Below are positions 1-6,941 of a stretch of DNA of 13,266 nt, piece after piece (the stretch's first letter is position 1; each line of letters starts with the position of its first letter). A program made the position numbers and the translations under genes. The notes under the pieces were generated by a model. It ran no database searches. It saw nothing but the letters and a program-made list of their open reading frames with translations, and was not told where the DNA came from. Source of the DNA: Bacillota bacterium (GTDB lineage Bacteria > Bacillota > Clostridia > Lachnospirales > Lachnospiraceae); NCBI GenBank assembly GCA_023424235.1, contig JAFAEB010000246.1, forward strand, positions 1 to 13,266. The letters run 5' to 3'.

Positions 1-519
1 CATCTCTACACCTGTAAATCCAGCGCCTACAACGTAGAATGTTAGTAAATTTTTTCTTTCTTCTCTGTTAGGTTCACAAGATGCTTTTCTGAAAACATTA
101 TGTATGTGATCCTTTAAAACGATTGCATCTTCGTATGACCATAGTTTAAATGTAAATTCTTCTGCCCCAGGAACACCGTAAAATGTTGGTTTTGAACCTG
201 CTGCAAGGACTAAATAGTCATATGGATACGTTTCATTTTCGCCAACAACCTTCTTCTTATCATAATCGATAGAGGTTACTGTATCAAGCTTAACGTTTAC
301 TTTTCTTCCTGCGAATACTTTTTGTAAACTAATTTTGATACTGTCTTCATCAACACGGTTAGCAGCTACTTCATGAAGTTCTGTTAGCATTGTATGAAAT
401 GGGTTCTTATCAATGATTGTAATACTAACATCATTCATTTTCTTAGTTTTTTTAGCAAGCTTCTTTGCTGCCAGAATACCAGCATAACCGGCTCCGATTA
501 TTACAATTCTCTTTTCCAT
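1..519 (-). CDS. Type II NADH dehydrogenase (FAD-dependent pyridine nucleotide-disulfide oxidoreductase), N-terminal part
   Basis: Partial gene: 173 codons from the ATG at 519 to the window edge, where the frame is still open. Residues 5-14 (IVIIGAGYAG) are the first Rossmann motif, which binds FAD. Residues about 38-51 (DKNPFHTMLTELHEVA) are typical of NDH-2. LVLAAGS near residue 105 is the conserved strand closing the FAD domain. VGAGFTGVEM at 164-173 starts the NADH-binding Rossmann fold. NDH-2 enzymes oxidise NADH at the inner face of the membrane and pass electrons to quinone without pumping protons; in anaerobes the acceptor may differ. The C-terminal half and the membrane anchor lie outside the window. 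An AAGGAGAG ribosome site precedes the ATG and the gene has its own promoter, so it is probably not part of the neighbouring amidase operon. Family is clear; physiological acceptor is not. Confidence 0.88.
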   Translation of the reverse strand, partial: MEKRIVIIGAGYAGILAAKKLAKKTKKMNDVSITIIDKNPFHTMLTELHEVAANRVDEDSIKISLQKVFAGRKVNVKLDTVTSIDYDKKKVVGENETYPYDYLVLAAGSKPTFYGVPGAEEFTFKLWSYEDAIVLKDHIHNVFRKASCEPNREERKNLLTFYVVGAGFTGVEM

Positions 520-569
520 AGTCTCTCCTTAAATATTATTCCTATATACTTAATAGAATTATCAATTGC

Positions 570-598
570 ATTGTACCAAATCATACACCATTCGTCAA
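570..598 (-). promoter_or_regulatory. Sigma-A type promoter for the NADH dehydrogenase gene
   Basis: On the minus strand a -35 box TTGACG (598-593) and a -10 box TACAAT (575-570) are separated by exactly 17 bases. Transcription would start near 563, giving a leader of about 44 bases ending in the AAGGAGAG ribosome site. No riboswitch-like fold was seen in the leader. Confidence 0.65.
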
Positions 599-770
599 TA
601 GAATATCACAGTAAGTTATTGAGAATTATATATCATTTACTGTAAAATAGCACAAAAGATTGTAATAATAGCATTAAAATAATGTAGAAATCGTTAACAA
701 ATTACATAGTTATTGTAATATTTAAGGCAACTTGCAAAAAAGTTCATCTATAATGACAATTTGTTATTTT

Positions 771-1250
771 TTAAACACTATTTATTGTAAAATGTGCTAC
801 ACCTTTCCCATCAATATCCATAAGAATAAACGTAGGAATAAATCCTGTTTGCCTTGGTTGAGAGATGCTTCCAGGATTAATTGCCCATATGCTACCAGTA
901 TTATCAATATGGGGTATATGGGTATGTCCGTACATTACAATATCGACTCCTTGCATCAAAGCAATTTCCTTTATTCGATCGGTACCGTAATTTACACCAT
1001 ATTGATGGCCATGTGTTAACAGGATTTTATAATTACCTATGGTAATAATCTTCTCCCTTGGTAGACTAGTAAAATAATCATTATTTCCAGACACCATTTC
1101 TGCTTTACAAGGAAGTATGGCTTCAAGAAAGTCTGCATTTGTTTCTAAGTCACCAAGGTGAATCAATAAATCGATAGGTTCTACTTTTTTTATTGCTTTC
1201 TCTATATTATTATTTCTACCATGAGAATCACTAACTATTAGTATTTTCAT
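771..1250 (-). CDS. YfcE/MJ0936-family metallophosphoesterase
   Basis: A 159-residue single-domain calcineurin-like phosphoesterase, normal length for the YfcE/YsnB group. The metal-binding motifs are in order: SDSH (D8, H10), GD (G33-D34), GNND (55-58), a histidine in LLTHGHQYG (H80, H82) and GHTH (108-111). Members hydrolyse phosphodiesters or phosphomonoesters with Mn2+ or similar metals in the cytoplasm; the natural substrate is generally unknown. The gene overlaps the end of rdgB by 20 bases, which implies translational coupling. A GGAG lies 11 bases before the ATG, inside the rdgB coding sequence. The same rdgB-phosphoesterase order occurs in Bacillus (ysnA-ysnB). No convincing terminator hairpin follows it. 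Substrate cannot be told from sequence. Confidence 0.9.
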   Translation of the reverse strand: MKILIVSDSHGRNNNIEKAIKKVEPIDLLIHLGDLETNADFLEAILPCKAEMVSGNNDYFTSLPREKIITIGNYKILLTHGHQYGVNYGTDRIKEIALMQGVDIVMYGHTHIPHIDNTGSIWAINPGSISQPRQTGFIPTFILMDIDGKGVAHFTINSV

Positions 1251-1848
1251 TTTTTAATCTACTCCGTAAGACTTCCTTCATTGCTTCTAGCGCTTTACCA
1301 CGATGGCTAATTTTATTCTTTTCTTCTAATGATAGCTGTGCTAATGTTAGATTGTACTCAGGTATGAATACGATTGGATCATAACCAAATCCGTTTTCTC
1401 CTGCTTCCTTTTCTGCAATTATACCTTCTATGGTAGCTCGTCTTGTAATAATTTCACCATCAGGCATTGCACATGCAATTACACATACGAATCTAGCGCT
1501 TCTATCCTTACCATTTACCCCTCTTAACTTATCAATAATATAGTTATTCTTGATGGTATAGGAAGTGTCCTCACCTAAAAACCTTGCAGAGTAAACACCT
1601 GGTTCCTTATTCATGTAGTCAACCTCTAGGCCTGAATCATCTGCTAAGACAATTTCACCCGTCAATTCCATAATCGTTTTTGCTTTGATAATCGCATTCT
1701 CTTCGAAAGTAGTTCCATCTTCCACAATATCTAGATCAATCCCTGCTTCTTTCATTGAAATAACGTCCATATTTAAGTCTTTTAATATTAATTTAATTTC
1801 ATTCAATTTGCCTACATTTGTTGTAGCAAATATTATTTTATTGCTCAT
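1231..1848 (-). CDS. rdgB: RdgB/HAM1-family XTP/dITP pyrophosphatase
   Basis: A 205-residue house-cleaning nucleotidase that hydrolyses dITP, ITP and XTP to the monophosphate and pyrophosphate, keeping deaminated purines out of DNA and RNA. Family signatures are complete: the substrate loop ATTNVGK (8-14), TFEENA (47-52), DDSGL (70-74, with D71 at the place of the catalytic Asp), GFGYDP (153-158) and SHRGKA (181-186). Length fits the family average of about 200. The ATG is preceded by GGAG at a 7-base spacing. It begins 27 bases after the stop of the upstream amidase gene and its end overlaps the phosphoesterase start, so the three genes are very probably co-transcribed. Confidence 0.95.
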   Translation of the reverse strand: MSNKIIFATTNVGKLNEIKLILKDLNMDVISMKEAGIDLDIVEDGTTFEENAIIKAKTIMELTGEIVLADDSGLEVDYMNKEPGVYSARFLGEDTSYTIKNNYIIDKLRGVNGKDRSARFVCVIACAMPDGEIITRRATIEGIIAEKEAGENGFGYDPIVFIPEYNLTLAQLSLEEKNKISHRGKALEAMKEVLRSRLKNENTNS

Positions 1849-1875
1849 ATAATAACTCCAATCTACTATTGTTTA

Positions 1876-3141
1876 TTACTTTATCGATAGTATATCAATT
1901 GCTCTCATGATAGAACGATGTAACGCATTGGCTATACTTATCTTGTTGGAATCCTTTAATAAGAAGTCTAGCTCCACTTGATTCGTCATAAAACCGATCT
2001 CTATTAGAGCTACTGGCATATTAGCGTTCCCTACTACTACCATTTCACTTGCTTCTACTAATCCCCTGTTAACACGATTTGTTACACCTAGTATTTCGTC
2101 TAAGCAAATATCAGCAAAGTCTTTTGATGATAATACATTACTACTATGATTTTCATTATAAAGGACCTCTGAACCATAAGCTTTTGTTGATTCACTTGCA
2201 TTACAATGGATACTTAAGAATAAGTCTGCCTCCACCTCATTTGCAAATTCAACTCTTGGCTTAAGATAAACTGTTTCATCTTTACTCCTAGTATAATATA
2301 CCTTAATATTCTCCTTATCAAGTAACTCTTTTAAATATAAAGTTACATCTAAATTAACATCTTTCTCAAAATAAATCCGGTCTACCGAATGGGTTCCTGG
2401 GTCTTTTCCTCCATGTCCTGCATCTATAACAATTATGGTATCAAATACATCAGATGGCTTCTTAAGGCTAAGAAAGAAATGTCCCTTATCTTGATGTAGT
2501 GTAGGAACATATACTGTATCTAGGTTAAAAGTAATAATTCCATTAAAAGTATTATTGCTAGTATTTTTTAAATATTCTATACTATAGCCTAGTACTGGGT
2601 CAAGAATTTCCTCTTTATCCTCAAAAATATTTTGTGATATTGTTTCAACATAGCTTGTATTTTCATAATCACCTATATCATTTGTGTATGGCAAAGTTAT
2701 ATAACTATATTTTTCATCAATTTTCTCAACTAAAGTACTATTCTTATATTCCTCTCCTTTGCTTACTCTTAGTATATTTTCTTTATTAATGGCTCCATAT
2801 TCAATATTCTCAATTGTAACCACAAGTTTACGCTCCATATATAGCTCTTTTACATTAATATTTTTATATAAGCCACTTTCTAACTCAACTCCAATATATT
2901 TATCCCCGATAATACTTTGAAGGTTTTCATTTGTTTCTATATTTTTATCTAAATCTATCACATCATCAATTTTATCTATTGACCCATCTCCTGTTTTAAT
3001 TCCTTTATCAGATGGGTCTATACTTTTTTCTGCTGATATTTTCATCCCATCTGCTATAGATAATCCAATTGATAGAATAACTACAGTTAGCATAAATATG
3101 ACGCTATTCATTGCAGTTCGTTTCAATAATTTTTCATCCAT
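1876..3141 (-). CDS. Membrane-anchored N-acetylmuramoyl-L-alanine amidase (Amidase_3)
   Basis: A 421-residue cell-wall hydrolase. Residues 11-31 form a single hydrophobic segment after a short Lys/Arg-rich start, so the protein is probably a signal-anchor exported enzyme. A linker rich in Asp, Lys and Ile follows, then a region of about 150 residues (80-230) that I cannot assign to a named domain; it may be beta-rich like AMIN-type targeting modules. The catalytic Amidase_3 domain spans about 235-421. Its zinc ligands are H243 (DAGHGGKDPG), E259 and H312 (SIHCNAS), with the catalytic E381 in ALIEIGFMTN. It cleaves the amide bond between MurNAc and L-Ala. It has a strong AAGGAGGT ribosome site and is the first gene of the operon with rdgB. 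A role in division, sporulation or germination is possible but not shown. Confidence 0.92.
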   Translation of the reverse strand: MDEKLLKRTAMNSVIFMLTVVILSIGLSIADGMKISAEKSIDPSDKGIKTGDGSIDKIDDVIDLDKNIETNENLQSIIGDKYIGVELESGLYKNINVKELYMERKLVVTIENIEYGAINKENILRVSKGEEYKNSTLVEKIDEKYSYITLPYTNDIGDYENTSYVETISQNIFEDKEEILDPVLGYSIEYLKNTSNNTFNGIITFNLDTVYVPTLHQDKGHFFLSLKKPSDVFDTIIVIDAGHGGKDPGTHSVDRIYFEKDVNLDVTLYLKELLDKENIKVYYTRSKDETVYLKPRVEFANEVEADLFLSIHCNASESTKAYGSEVLYNENHSSNVLSSKDFADICLDEILGVTNRVNRGLVEASEMVVVGNANMPVALIEIGFMTNQVELDFLLKDSNKISIANALHRSIMRAIDILSIK

Positions 3142-3164
3142 GGATTTACCTCCTTATTTCAAGA

Positions 3165-3193
3165 ATTATACTATTTATTTTCTTAATTCACAA
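3165..3193 (-). promoter_or_regulatory. Promoter of the amidase-rdgB-phosphoesterase operon
   Basis: Minus-strand -35 TTGTGA (3193-3188) and a perfect -10 TATAAT (3170-3165), 17 bases apart. The start would fall near 3158, about 17 bases before the ATG, leaving just room for the ribosome site. The -35 box is one half of a 12-base palindrome. Confidence 0.6.
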
Positions 3194-3199
3194 TTGTGA
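3188..3199. promoter_or_regulatory. 12-base perfect palindrome over the -35 box, possible operator
   Basis: The sequence TCACAATTGTGA reads identically on both strands, and its left half contains the complement of the amidase operon's -35 box. A dimeric regulator bound here would block or contact RNA polymerase. It resembles short symmetrical operators but matches no specific regulator I can name with confidence. No candidate regulator gene lies next to it. Confidence 0.4.
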
Positions 3200-3245
3200 C
3201 AATGGTACTACTATTGTAACCAATTACTATCATACCTTATTTATT

Positions 3246-3449
3246 ATGTTTCTGGAAATTACTTTTTTGTTACATTTTTTGAGAATTACTTTTTGTTATG
3301 ATTCTTGAAATTACTTTTTAATGTTTCTGGAATTTACTTTTTCGTTATGTTTTTTTAATTGCTTTTTGTAATGATTCTTGAGATTACTTTTCTGATATAT
3401 TTCTGGAACTTACTTTTTTGTTATATTCCTTAAAATTACTTTTTATTTG
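3246..3449. repeat. Nested degenerate tandem repeat (about 26-base unit, about 75-base higher-order period)
   Basis: Eight units start at 3246, 3272, 3298, 3321, 3347, 3371, 3397 and 3423. Most are 26 bases, with outliers of 23, 24 and 27. Each has a variable head followed by a core close to ATTACTTTTTTGTT. Units 1, 4 and 7 share the head TTTCTGGAA; units 3 and 6 share ATGATTCTTGA. The array is therefore built of a three-unit block of 75-76 bases present two and two-thirds times. It fills most of the 399-base divergent region between the amidase and hydrolase genes and ends at the hydrolase promoter. It has no spacers and no coding potential that I trust. Confidence 0.85.
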
Positions 3450-3474
3450 ATTTTTTAGATAAATCTAGTATACT
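3447..3474 (+). promoter_or_regulatory. Sigma-A type promoter for the alpha/beta hydrolase
   Basis: A -35 box TTGATT (3447-3452) and a -10 box TATACT (3469-3474) with a 16-base spacer. The start would be near 3481, giving a leader of about 60 bases. The -35 box overlaps the last unit of the tandem repeat, so the T-rich array lies where UP elements act. Confidence 0.55.
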
Positions 3475-3540
3475 ATTATTAGAAATAGCTTATATATAAA
3501 GAGGCATAACATAATTTACATATCAAGGAGGGCACATTGA

Positions 3541-4479
3541 TTGCAATCTAATGTTGATATCGTTATACAAAAGGATGGGTATCGATCGAAAATACATTGT
3601 TTTCATACTTTAGAAAAACCAAAATCTAGTGTACTAATATTACATGGAATGGCTGAACATTATAAGCGCTATATAGCTACTGCAAAAGCATTTAATGCAA
3701 ATGGAATTGATGTTTACCTATATGATCATAGAGGACATGGAGAACAAACTCTTCTAAAGGATTTAGGGTACATTTCCGAAAAAAAAGGATATAATTTACT
3801 AGTGCAAGATGGTATTGAAATTTGTCGTCATATCAATAGCATAAAAAGAACGGAGAATTTAATCTTAATGGGACATAGTATGGGGTCCCTAATTGCTAGA
3901 AACATTATACTAGATTATAAAGACTTTAGTGGTATTATATTATGTGGTTCAACACAACCATCCACACTTAAACTAAACCCTGGTATTTTTCTTAGCAATT
4001 TAATCATTCTTCGTTATGGAGCAAAACATAAGTCACCTTTTTTTCATAACATACTATTTGGGCAAGGCTATTATAAAAAATTATTGAAGGGAACTTCTTA
4101 TGATTGGCTTTCTAATAATAAAGCCTCTGTTGGTGCCTATATCCATGATCCATATTGTGGTTTTATCTGTACAATTAGTTTTTATAAAGACTTACTAAGC
4201 TTAGCTTTAAAAGCTCAGAAACTACGCCCTCTAAAACAAGCTAATTTAAGGTCCCCATTATTAATTATATCTGGTTCAAAGGACCCTGTTAGCTGTTATG
4301 GTAAAGAAATAACTAAAATAGCCTCACTCTATAAAAAAACAGGAAACCAAGTTACGGTTAAATTATATGAAGGTTTAAGACATGAGCTTTTGCAAGAAAA
4401 AAATGCTCATGATATTGTAAATGATATTATAAATTGGATATCAAATGAAACAAAGTCATCAAATGAAACAAAGTCATAA
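3541..4479 (+). CDS. Alpha/beta hydrolase, monoacylglycerol lipase / lysophospholipase-like (Hydrolase_4)
   Basis: A 312-residue cytoplasmic serine hydrolase with no signal peptide. The oxyanion loop is HGMAEH (35-40), followed by DHRGHG (62-67). The nucleophile S113 sits in GHSMGS, the acid is D248 in SGSKDPVS and the base is H281 in GLRHELL, so the triad is complete. This is the pattern of Hydrolase_4 enzymes, which release fatty acids from monoacylglycerols or lysophospholipids; the true substrate is unknown. The start is TTG at 3541: an in-frame TGA immediately precedes it, the nearby ATG at 3551 is out of frame, and AAGGAGGG lies 8 bases upstream. The last residues (SNETKSSNETKS) are encoded by an 18-base tandem repeat that continues past the stop. 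The gene stands alone between its own promoter and a terminator. Confidence 0.88.
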   Translation: MQSNVDIVIQKDGYRSKIHCFHTLEKPKSSVLILHGMAEHYKRYIATAKAFNANGIDVYLYDHRGHGEQTLLKDLGYISEKKGYNLLVQDGIEICRHINSIKRTENLILMGHSMGSLIARNIILDYKDFSGIILCGSTQPSTLKLNPGIFLSNLIILRYGAKHKSPFFHNILFGQGYYKKLLKGTSYDWLSNNKASVGAYIHDPYCGFICTISFYKDLLSLALKAQKLRPLKQANLRSPLLIISGSKDPVSCYGKEITKIASLYKKTGNQVTVKLYEGLRHELLQEKNAHDIVNDIINWISNETKSSNETKS

Positions 4480-4512
4480 AATGAATCAAAATCATAAAAT
4501 GAATCAAAATCA
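4441..4512 (+). repeat. 18-base tandem repeat spanning the hydrolase stop codon
   Basis: Four consecutive 18-base units start at 4441, 4459, 4477 and 4495, with a degenerate partial fifth from 4513. Units 1 and 2 are identical (TCAAATGAAACAAAGTCA). Units 3 and 4 are identical to each other (TAAAATGAATCAAAATCA) and differ from the first pair at three positions. Units 3 and 4 begin with TAA in the reading frame, so the first TAA is the gene's stop. The unit is a multiple of three, so copy changes upstream of the stop would preserve the frame. Confidence 0.92.
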
Positions 4513-4520
4513 TAAAATGA

Positions 4521-4569
4521 AAAACTATACATCAGTGCTATATTAAGCTATGATGTATAGTTTTTTTTT
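4521..4569. terminator. Bidirectional rho-independent terminator
   Basis: Perfect 14-base arms, AAAACTATACATCA (4521-4534) and its complement (4551-4564), enclose a 16-base loop. The plus strand continues in a run of T to 4569. The minus strand also ends in T-rich sequence. It lies between the convergent hydrolase and methyltransferase genes and can serve both. Confidence 0.85.
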
Positions 4570-4603
4570 AAAAAGATAATTTAATTTATAAAGGTTCCTT
4601 TTA

Positions 4604-5770
4604 TTACTCAGTCTTTCCCTGTTCATTATTACGTTTTGGTGGTTTTGGACCCATAAATTGATAATAATAAGTTTTCATCATACCATTATATATTTTACGA
4701 TTTTTCGAAGCTGTTTTACCAATATATTTTTCAGCATCTTCATAACTGGTAATAATGTAATAGGACCATGAATCAAGAGAGTTAAAGCTTCTTCCAATTT
4801 CTTTATATAGTTGTGGTAAACTCTCTTTTTCCTCGAGACGTTCACCATATGGTGGATTCGTAATAATGAATCCATATTTTTTACTATGGCTTAAATCTTT
4901 CACTTCCTTTTGTTGAAAATGAATATATTGATCCACTTCTGCTAAAGCTGCATTTTGTCTAGCAGCTTTAATTATTTCTCCATCCATATCAAAGCCTTGA
5001 ATGGTCATATCAACGTTAGTACGTTTAACATCATGTGCTTCTTCTACCGCTTCATACCAAACTTTCTTTGGTAATAGTTCAGACCAATTCTCTGATAGAA
5101 AAGAACGATTAATCCCAGGTGCAATATTAGCTCCAATCATAGCAGCTTCAATCGGTATCGTTCCACTACCACAGAAAGGATCTATTAGAATTCGCTCCTT
5201 ATTCCAAGGTGTAAGCATTATTAATGCAGCTGCTAATGTCTCTGTAATAGGTGCCTTACTCGTTAACTTACGATATCCTCTTCTATGAAGAGATTCACCT
5301 GTAGTATCTAGCCCCACAGTAACTTCATCTTTCATTATTGTGACACGTATTGGATATTCATTCCCATCCTCTGGGAACCAATCTATCTTATATACCTTCT
5401 TTAATCTCTCAACTATGGCTTTTTTCATAATAGATTGAATATCAGATGGACTAAATAATTTACTCTTTATCGAACTTGCTTTCGTAACCCAGAACTTTCC
5501 ATTCTTAGGAATGTAATTTTCCCAAGGTATTTCTTTTGTCATTTGAAATAGTTCTTCATAGGTTTCTGCCTTAAATTTACCTACTTTTAAAAGTACACGT
5601 TCTGTGGTTCTAAGGAATATATTAGCTCTACTAAAAGTGGTCTCATCACCTGCAAAGGTAATACGTCCATCTTCAACTTGAACAATTTCATAACCTAGGT
5701 CTAAAATTTCTTTCTTTAATACACTTTCTAATCCAAAGTGGCAAGGTGCCACAAATTCAAACCGATTCAT
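4604..5770 (-). CDS. THUMP-domain class I SAM-dependent rRNA methyltransferase (RlmL/YpsC family)
   Basis: A 388-residue RNA guanine-N2 methyltransferase of COG0116. The N-terminal part (about 1-160) holds a ferredoxin-like and THUMP region that binds RNA. The UPF0020 catalytic domain follows from about 165. DPFCGSGTIPIEAA (197-210) is the SAM-binding motif I, GFDMDG (259-264) the acidic motif II, and TNPPYGERL (304-312) the NPPY motif IV that positions the target amino group. In E. coli the related half of RlmL modifies G2445 of 23S rRNA; Bacillus has the single-domain YpsC. This protein matches YpsC in size and lacks the second RlmK domain of the E. coli fusion. GGAG precedes the ATG by about 10 bases. 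A rhodanese gene lies 96 bases upstream on the same strand. Confidence 0.93.
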   Translation of the reverse strand: MNRFEFVAPCHFGLESVLKKEILDLGYEIVQVEDGRITFAGDETTFSRANIFLRTTERVLLKVGKFKAETYEELFQMTKEIPWENYIPKNGKFWVTKASSIKSKLFSPSDIQSIMKKAIVERLKKVYKIDWFPEDGNEYPIRVTIMKDEVTVGLDTTGESLHRRGYRKLTSKAPITETLAAALIMLTPWNKERILIDPFCGSGTIPIEAAMIGANIAPGINRSFLSENWSELLPKKVWYEAVEEAHDVKRTNVDMTIQGFDMDGEIIKAARQNAALAEVDQYIHFQQKEVKDLSHSKKYGFIITNPPYGERLEEKESLPQLYKEIGRSFNSLDSWSYYIITSYEDAEKYIGKTASKNRKIYNGMMKTYYYQFMGPKPPKRNNEQGKTE

Positions 5771-5812
5771 CTATAGTACTCCATTCTTTGTTTCTGGCTA
5801 TTGTATTTATTA

Positions 5813-5842
5813 ATTATATCATAGTTACACTATTATTGTAAA
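5813..5842 (-). promoter_or_regulatory. Possible promoter of the rRNA methyltransferase gene
   Basis: Minus-strand -35 TTTACA (5842-5837) and perfect -10 TATAAT (5818-5813) with an 18-base spacer, within the 96-base gap after the rhodanese gene. The start would be near 5806. It suggests separate transcription from the rhodanese. Confidence 0.5.
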
Positions 5843-5866
5843 TGACAGTGATACACTATCAGCTCT

Positions 5867-6169
5867 TTATTTAACTAATCTACCTCGATAAGCATAAATG
5901 CCACCATATAAACTCTTTACTTGGTAACCTTCCTTACTTAACTCTCTACCTAGTAATAGGCTTTGATTACCTCTATCACAATATAAAATCAATTCATAAT
6001 ATTTTGGAATACTACAATTTTTACAATCAAAATCTTTGTAAGGAATATTAATTGCTGATAAAATATGCCCTCTTTTATATAATACATTATTTCTTATATC
6101 AATAACCATGATATTATCTTTTCCTATGTAATTGTCAACTTCATTTGCACTAATAGATTCTAAACTCAT
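5867..6169 (-). CDS. Single-domain rhodanese-like protein
   Basis: A 100-residue stand-alone rhodanese domain, close to the usual length for such small cytoplasmic sulfurtransferases. Visible landmarks are VIDIR (22-26), the RGHILSAINIP segment (33-43) and the active-site loop starting at C64 in YCDRGNQS. The six-residue active loop and the Cys fit sulfurtransferases rather than the longer loop of Cdc25-type phosphatases. Such proteins carry sulfur as a persulfide on the Cys, for thiosulfate detoxification, tRNA thiolation or redox signalling; no partner gene here decides which. Two further cysteines (C49, C52) form CKNC, a possible redox or metal pair not typical of the family. AAGGTGAT precedes the ATG. 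No confident promoter was found upstream. Confidence 0.88.
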   Translation of the reverse strand: MSLESISANEVDNYIGKDNIMVIDIRNNVLYKRGHILSAINIPYKDFDCKNCSIPKYYELILYCDRGNQSLLLGRELSKEGYQVKSLYGGIYAYRGRLVK

Positions 6170-6261
6170 AATATCACCTTCATTTCTACTATTATCATAT
6201 TCCTATCAAATATACTTGTGCATATTTTTAAGATACGGTTAGATGAAATTAGGTGGCAATA

Positions 6262-6297
6262 CAAAGAAATAAGCCTCATAAGAGACTTATTTCTTTG
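6262..6297. terminator. Hairpin between the Asn/Ser-rich gene and the rhodanese gene
   Basis: Arms CAAAGAAATAAG (6262-6273) and its exact complement (6286-6297), plus an inner CTC/GAG pairing around an ATAA loop. It lies 17 bases after the stop of the minus-strand Asn/Ser-rich gene, where a terminator is expected. The T-rich tail is on the plus-strand side and the minus strand lacks a clear U-run, so it may act by stability or as an mRNA 3' end. Confidence 0.55.
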
Positions 6298-6313
6298 ATT
6301 GTTTTATTATATT

Positions 6314-6607
6314 TTAGAAATCTAAATCATCCTTGTAAGCATTACGTGATGCATTACTTCCTGAACTCTTATTTTGAGAAGAGTTAGAAGTTGTATTTCT
6401 GGAAGCATTACTTGTAGAATTTTTTGATGTATTCTTACTAGCATTTTCCATATTGTTTTTAGTTGTGTTTTTGCTTGCATTACTTGATTTGTTTTGTGAG
6501 TTATTGTTATAACTGTTTTGGGATGCGTTATTATTGTAGTTATTGTTGTTTTGAGAAGAATTTCTTAAATTAGAACTGTTGTTGTTTGTTGAATCATTAT
6601 ATGACAT
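6314..6607 (-). CDS. Asn/Ser-rich low-complexity repeat protein, possibly spore-associated
   Basis: A 97-residue protein I cannot place in a named family. By my count 31 residues are Asn and 24 are Ser, more than half the chain; the rest is mostly Lys, Thr, Ala, Gln and Arg. There is no Cys, Trp, His or Pro. From about residue 27 the motif NAS[Q/K/R]N recurs five times at intervals of 16, 12, 12 and 18 residues. The chain ends in the acidic tail YKDDLDF. It has no signal peptide or membrane segment and should be soluble and disordered. Composition recalls gamma-type small acid-soluble spore proteins (SspE), but the repeat differs. A strong AGGAGGG site lies 7 bases from the ATG, so translation is likely real. 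A sigma-G-like promoter lies upstream. The spore role is inference. Confidence 0.75.
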   Translation of the reverse strand: MSYNDSTNNNSSNLRNSSQNNNNYNNNASQNSYNNNSQNKSSNASKNTTKNNMENASKNTSKNSTSNASRNTTSNSSQNKSSGSNASRNAYKDDLDF

Positions 6608-6654
6608 TTAAAAGCCCTCCTGATAAAATATAAGTTTAATTTAAACTACACAAT

Positions 6655-6683
6655 TATTATGTACATTTCTATTTTTAATATTC
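6655..6683 (-). promoter_or_regulatory. Sigma-G-like (forespore) promoter of the Asn/Ser-rich gene
   Basis: On the minus strand GAATA (6683-6679) and CATAATA (6661-6655) are separated by 17 bases. This fits the Bacillus sigma-G consensus GHATR, 17-18 bases, CATWHTA at every position. The start would be near 6648, about 40 bases before the ATG. Matches to this degenerate AT-rich pattern do arise by chance in such DNA, so this is suggestive only. Confidence 0.4.
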
Positions 6684-6908
6684 ATTATTGCTCAGGAAAA
6701 AATAAATTAACAATACTTATATTCTATCTTTATTATAATGATTACATCATTTAGAATTTTCAAATTCTATTATTATAATACTTTTTTATAATCTCATAAT
6801 AATTTTACATTTATCGAATTAATTAACTATTATTAGTAATTTGCTAAAAAGTGTACATATTTCAAAATTTTTCTAACAAAAATTTTACTAAAAATTTTAT
6901 CTTTCTTA

Positions 6909-6937
6909 TTGCAATATGCCTTATAATGTATTATAAT
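6909..6937 (+). promoter_or_regulatory. Promoter of the candidate small RNA
   Basis: A -35 box TTGCAA (6909-6914) and a perfect -10 TATAAT (6932-6937) separated by 17 bases. No plus-strand gene follows, so it points to an untranslated transcript starting at about 6942-6944. Confidence 0.6.
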
Positions 6938-6941
6938 AAGA

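Noticed and set aside
695..766. Inverted repeat TAACAAATT/AATTTGTTA as terminator of the phosphoesterase operon
   Set aside because: The arms are AT-only apart from one base each and separated by 54 bases, with no T-run in a suitable place; probably chance in AT-rich DNA.
3246..3449. CRISPR array
   Set aside because: The units are contiguous with no unique spacers, are degenerate and T-rich, and there are no cas genes.
5001..5288. Plus-strand open frame inside the rRNA methyltransferase gene
   Set aside because: It is antisense to the SAM-binding motif region and shows no independent start signal.
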